From Nonomuraea helvata (GTDB taxonomy: Bacteria; Actinomycetota; Actinomycetes; Streptosporangiales; Streptosporangiaceae): DNA of 64,000 nt. The notes below the pieces were generated by a model. The model saw nothing but the letters and a program-made list of their open reading frames with translations, searched no databases and was not told where the DNA came from. The position numbers and the translations under genes are program-made. Positions 60,650 through 64,000 of this stretch are shown piece by piece. The DNA lies in contig NZ_BAAAXV010000001.1 of the NCBI RefSeq assembly GCF_039535785.1, forward strand, positions 3,162,001-3,226,000, written 5' to 3'. Positions within the stretch are counted from its first letter, which is position 1, and each line of letters begins with the position of its first letter.

Positions 60650-61407
60650 CGTGACCGGTAGCGGCGGTCTGGGCCTTCCACTGCGCCCGTTCGGCGTCAC
60701 CCATGAGGCGGAGCAGTTCCTTGGGATGCTCGGCCTCGACCCTGATGCCGCCAGGAAACGCGCGTTCGGCGCGTTGGACGCCCACCTGTGGAGACTGGTC
60801 TATAAGTGGGCCAAGATCTCCCACCCGAACAAGCCGAAGCGCTGGATCATCGCCCGGTACTTCGGCATGTTCAACACCGCCAGGCGCGACAAATGGGTGT
60901 TCGGGAGTCAGGAAACTGGCTTCTACCTGCGCAAGTTCGCCTGGACGAAAGTCGTCCGGCACCGGATGGTCGCAGGTCGGACCTCTCCCGATGACCCGAC
61001 TCTGATCGACTACCGAGCGGCGCCGCCGTGCCAGGGCCCCAGTGGACGCCGCAACGTGGCGGCTTCTTCGCCAACAGGGCGGCCCGATGTCCGCTCTGCC
61101 GGGGCCTACTGCTGCACGCTGACCATGAGCCACAGAGCCCGATCGAGTGGCAGCAGTGGCTCACGGCCACGCGCACAGCGATCCGCAAACAGGCGATCGC
61201 TACCGCCGTGGAGCTCGGAAACCCGGACGAACACGCCGCAACACGTCTCATACATGCCCACTGCTGGCGCCGACTCGGCGACGACACCAACCCGGCACTT
61301 CCGCACGGCCTCGAACCTTCAGGGCTTGCTCGAGCCGGTTGCCTGGAAAGCGGGCACGGCCGGTTCTGAGGGGGCCGGGGCGCGGTAACGCGCTCCGGCT
61401 ACCCGAC
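60650..61407 (+). pseudogene. Group II intron-encoded protein and intron 3' end
   Basis: LWRLVYKWAKISHPNKPKRW, IIARYFGMFNTARRDKWVFG, YLRKFAWTKVVRHRMVAGRT is the maturase part. After two frameshifts near 61020-61080 comes RCPLCRGLLLHADHEPQSPI, an HNH-type C-terminus. Domain V (GAGCCG at 61332, GGTTCTGAGGGGG) follows, and the intron ends CTACCCGAC at 61407. The next base begins an IS630 transposase frame (ERWF), so the intron had inserted into that gene. Confidence 0.75.
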
Positions 61408-61607
61408 GAACGCTGGTTCGCAGAGCTGACGGCCAAGCAGCTGCGACACGGAGTTCACAAGACCCTGCAGGCGTTGGAGAAGGACATCCGGGTCTGGATC
61501 GCCTCGTGGAACGAGGATCCCAGGCCCTTCACTTGGACCAAGACTCCGAAGAAATCCTCGATGCCCTTGCCTCATATTGTCGACGAATTTCCGACTCAGG
61601 GCACTAG
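61408..61607 (+). pseudogene. IS630 transposase C-terminus
   Basis: ERWFAELTAKQLRHGVHKTL, QALEKDIRVWIASWNEDPRP, FTWTKT, then after a one-base shift EEILDALASYCRRISDSGH and TAG. This is the conserved end of IS630-family transposases. The TAG stop uses the TA at the right terminal repeat. The N-terminus may be the fragment at 40687. Confidence 0.75.
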
Positions 61608-61660
61608 ATCACCATCTTGAGTGACGTGGAACATCCAGGGCCCGGAATGATTGCGAAAGG

Positions 61661-62038
61661 TCAGCAGCCCTTGGAGATGCCGGTCAGGGTTCCGGCGAGG
61701 CCGATATCGAACTTCTTCCTGCCTTCGGTGCCACCATTGGTCCGCAGGCACTTGGTGTAGTCGCCGAATGCGCTCTTGATGTGAAGCTTCGCACTCACTC
61801 GGTGCGAACAATGGTTGTTGAAGTAGACGGTCACGCTGGTTGCGCCATCGCCCCACGAGTAGTTGGTCGTCTTGCCCTTCGGACGGGAGCAGTCGATGCT
61901 GGCCCGGTGCACGTCCTGCATGGACACATCCGTGGAGCCGGCCTGAGTGGACACCTCGGTGGAAGCTGTGGCCTGGGCAGTGCCGGTGGGGATCGCAAGC
62001 AGCGCACCGGCCGTCGCCATGACGAGAAGGTTCTTCAT
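61661..62038 (-). CDS. Small secreted four-cysteine protein
   Basis: 125 residues. Signal peptide MKNLLVMATAGALLAIPTGT, cleavage near AQATA. The mature domain has four cysteines (IDCSRP, NHCSHR, TKCLRT, SKGC-end) spaced to form two disulfides, and a beta-rich core (YSWGDGATSVTVYFNN). AGGGAGA lies before ATG 62038. No family is recognised. It is divergent from the winged-helix regulator at 62207. Confidence 0.78.
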   Translation of the reverse strand: MKNLLVMATAGALLAIPTGTAQATASTEVSTQAGSTDVSMQDVHRASIDCSRPKGKTTNYSWGDGATSVTVYFNNHCSHRVSAKLHIKSAFGDYTKCLRTNGGTEGRKKFDIGLAGTLTGISKGC

Positions 62039-62206
62039 CGTTTCTCCCTGGTGAAATGAGGCGGGCACACCGTGTGCGCGCCACAGGTCTGTGGGGGGGC
62101 GAGGTTTCGGACCCTCGTGCGGTACCGATTGAAGTGATCGCTATGGTGGGCCGTACAGGTGATTCGAAGAGATTCGAAAGTTGGGCGAAACCTGGCGGGG
62201 GTGTCG

Positions 62207-63151
62207 ATGATCCGGGTACGGCTGGGTGCTCAGGCTTTGGAATCGGCAAGGTTCACGGTGTCGCTCGGGGTGGAGACCGCGGTCGCGGTCCAATACCGGT
62301 GGCTCGCCCCGCCGTACCCGTGGGGAGAGGAGCCGTGGGGGAGAGCGGCCCGCGACTCTCATGTGTGGGGACGTCTTCCCGCGCTGTCAGGGCTCGGACG
62401 GTACGGCGAGCGCCCGCACCTCCCCCAACCCCCCAGCGAGCCGACTTCGGTGCCTGCAGTTCCGGAGATCCGGGAGGAGCTGCAGATCCTTGACGGCGCG
62501 CTGAGCTGGTCGCCGCATTCCTGCCTCGGAGACACCCAGATGTGGAAGGGAACCTACCGGCGGCGGCTGGCCTCCGAAACAGAGACGTTCTACCAGATGT
62601 GCCTGGCACCCCATTGGCGCGAGATCGAAGACCGCGCCCAGGCCGACATCGACCGTCGCGCCGGCGTCATGGCCAGGGAAGGGCTGGGCCGTACACTTAC
62701 CTCACTCCACCCGACGGTCACCTACCGGGACCAAACGCTGCACATCCCCGGCCAAGCCGATCTGGACATCAACTGCGACCAGCCCATCACTCTCGTCCCG
62801 GCGACCCTGGCCCAGCGGTGCTACCTGGTCGAGCGCCCGTACAGCAGGCCCGGCCTGCGTCTCGTATACCCGGCGCTCAGACGCGACTCGGTTTCGGACG
62901 AGGCGGACGACGGGCTCGGCGAGGTGCTGGGCCTCACGCGGCTCCGGCTGCTGCGCGCCCTGGACCGGCCCCGCACCACCACCGATCTGGCCGCGGAACT
63001 TCACCTGACCCCGTCGACCGTCTCCTACCATCTCGCTCGGCTGCTGCACGCAGGTCTGGTGACCCGGGTCCGCCACGGACACCAAGTCTGCTACCAGCGG
63101 TCTCCCCGAGCCAACCTGCTGGCCCACGACATCGCACGCCGCTTTGCCTGA
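62207..63151 (+). CDS. ArsR-like winged-helix regulator with long N-domain
   Basis: 314 residues. The C-terminal 85 (EVLGLTRLRLLRALDRPRTT, TDLAAELHLTPSTVSYHLAR, LLHAGLVTRVRHGHQVCYQR) form an ArsR-type winged helix. The first 220 residues form a domain with no enzyme motif, of the type found in DUF5937-like regulators. ATG 62207 or GTG 62201 may be the start. It is divergent from the secreted protein gene across 168 bases, which it may regulate. Confidence 0.82.
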   Translation: MIRVRLGAQALESARFTVSLGVETAVAVQYRWLAPPYPWGEEPWGRAARDSHVWGRLPALSGLGRYGERPHLPQPPSEPTSVPAVPEIREELQILDGALSWSPHSCLGDTQMWKGTYRRRLASETETFYQMCLAPHWREIEDRAQADIDRRAGVMAREGLGRTLTSLHPTVTYRDQTLHIPGQADLDINCDQPITLVPATLAQRCYLVERPYSRPGLRLVYPALRRDSVSDEADDGLGEVLGLTRLRLLRALDRPRTTTDLAAELHLTPSTVSYHLARLLHAGLVTRVRHGHQVCYQRSPRANLLAHDIARRFA

Positions 63152-63590
63152 ACATCGCCTCAGATTGCGCCCGCTGTGACAAGAGGTACTGTCGGTGGAC
63201 GGCACAATCCGGATTGTCGCGGTATCGATGTCGCTTCTCTCTACCGCAGGAAGTAGCGCTCGGCGGACGCCTCATCGTTAGCCGGTAAGCCGGGGTATCG
63301 GTCGAGGACCTGCACCTATTCGCTGGTGACAAGGGTACCGTCGGCCTTGAGCCGTACGCGGCCCGCATGGCGGATCTCAGTCTGGTGCCGCAGGAGCAAG
63401 CTATCACCCGCCAGCTCCTCCGAGACACCGCTTGGTCTCTTGACCGGCGATCTACGGGTGGCTGTGCGCCATCGCAACCATGGCGCGGGTACAGGCCATG
63501 TGCACCCATCCCATGGGGCCGATGGCGTCCAAGACGGCCCCGTCGGCGAGCGTGGTAGCACGCGCGTACTGCCCCCTCGGCCGATACCCC

Positions 63591-63927
63591 GAGGGGAGAT
63601 CGGCGCCACTCTCGTCGAAGTCTTCTTGGACCGTTGGGAGGGTGATGAGACGCTTCAAATCCTCCTGAGGGTGGGAAGCACCAATCAGGCCGTGGCTGAG
63701 CGCATGCGCTCCATCTTCACCGCTCAGTTGATCCCCGTCGCAAGTGCGCTCACCAGCAACTCGCTGGAAGCCGCAAAGCGTGCGAGTCTGGCCTCGAGCC
63801 AGATCCTAGGCGTGGCGTTGTGCCGGTTCGTGCTGGCGTTTCCGCCGATGATGAAGATGAGCTCGTCGCCTGGGTGGGGCCGACCATCCAGCGTTATCTG
63901 GTCGGCACACTCGAGCCTGGTGGATGA
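63591..63927 (+). pseudogene. TetR regulator C-terminal fragment, frameshifted
   Basis: RGEIGATLVEVFLDRWEGDE, LLRVGSTNQAVAERMRSIFT, AALTSNSLEAAKRASLASSQ-like helices, then ILGVALCRFVLAF form the ligand-binding end of a TetR protein. Near 63845 one base is gained or lost and the terminal DDEDELVAWVGPTIQRYLVG continues in another frame to the TGA at 63925. No DNA-binding domain precedes it. From 63152 to 63590, and after 63927, I see only short unassigned frames. Confidence 0.55.
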
Positions 63928-64000
63928 CGCAAGTGGTCCGCGCGGACAGGTGCGGCTCCGTGACTCCCGAGACGAGATCGCGTGAACCGCTCCCGCTTTG

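Larger units (their letters stand above)
40638..61606. mobile_element. Nested 21-kb island bounded by IS630-type ends
   Basis: TA at 40638-40639 is followed by GTGTCATCCGCCTGAAATTC. TA at 61605-61606 is preceded, inverted, by GTGCCCTGAGTCGGAAATTC. The two share GTG, C, T, G, C and the block GAAATTCG, and both abut TA, the IS630 target. A transposase N-terminus follows the left end and a transposase C-terminus precedes the right end, both on the plus strand. Between them lie pieces of at least four other mobile-element families and two TetR-controlled cassettes. Whether one IS630 was invaded, or two copies flank the island, is not decided. Confidence 0.6.

Noticed and set aside
63316..63658. 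Minus-strand frames opposite the TetR fragment
   Set aside because: Short readings such as VLDAIGPMGWVHMACTRAMV look protein-like but break frame, and no family could be named.
1..64000. tRNA, rRNA, tmRNA, CRISPR arrays or a replication origin
   Set aside because: No cloverleaf with a convincing T-arm and acceptor, no regular spaced repeats and no DnaA-box cluster were seen on either strand by eye. A covariance search would settle it.

Overview
The window is high-GC DNA with strong GC bias at third codon positions. It carries actinomycete families (ECF41 sigma factor, BTAD/NB-ARC regulator, roadblock/LC7 proteins, DUF2637, a mycothiol-conjugate amidase domain, CU044_5270). This points to a filamentous actinomycete, probably of the Streptosporangiales. 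The genus is an inference. No rRNA, tRNA, CRISPR array or replication origin was seen, and there is no PKS or NRPS cluster.

Left part (1-40.6 kb), chromosomal-looking but eroded. In order: an MBL hydrolase, GNAT/DUF998 pair, kinase and DUF4262 protein; an ECF41 sigma factor with its flavoprotein partner; a very large XRE-BTAD-NB-ARC-TPR regulator that appears to start at CTG; small secreted and membrane genes; roadblock proteins; a secreted S33 peptidase; LysR regulators; an RCC1-repeat Tat protein; two transporters/flavin enzymes; the divergent pta/ackA pair for acetyl-P/acetate; a Tc-toxin-like fragment beside a HEXXH protein; two SigG-like ECF factors with SnoaL tails, one in an ADH-EthD-sigma operon; a ChrB-like protein with a P-type ATPase; and an AarF/UbiB kinase. 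Many truncated genes lie between these (CU044_5270, roadblock, phosphoketolase tail, methyltransferase, cupin, XRE/TPR-ASCH mosaic), so this arm has suffered repeated deletion.

Accessory island (about 40,638-61,606). Matching IS630-type terminal repeats next to TA dinucleotides bound a nested 21-kb block. Inside are remnants of IS630, a Mu/TniA-type transposase, two Tn3 transposase pieces, two copies of a recombinase/DUF2637 module and three group II intron remnants. These surround two intact TetR-controlled cassettes. The first encodes a 34-residue basic peptide, an alpha/beta hydrolase, a fusion of mycothiol S-conjugate amidase (Mca) to an FAD monooxygenase, a DHA2 exporter and an internally deleted PPOX protein. 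All are on one strand with overlapping start/stop codons, behind a consensus promoter whose -10 side is covered by a TetR-type palindrome. I read it as an oxidise / hydrolyse / mercapturate-release / export detoxification operon. The second has an FMN reductase, another DHA2 exporter and a quinone-oxidoreductase-like enzyme facing a TetR gene across twin operators. A secreted beta-helix enzyme with a CBM13 domain and an SRPBCC protein complete the island.

Right end (61.6-64 kb): a small secreted four-cysteine protein, a winged-helix regulator and a frameshifted TetR fragment.
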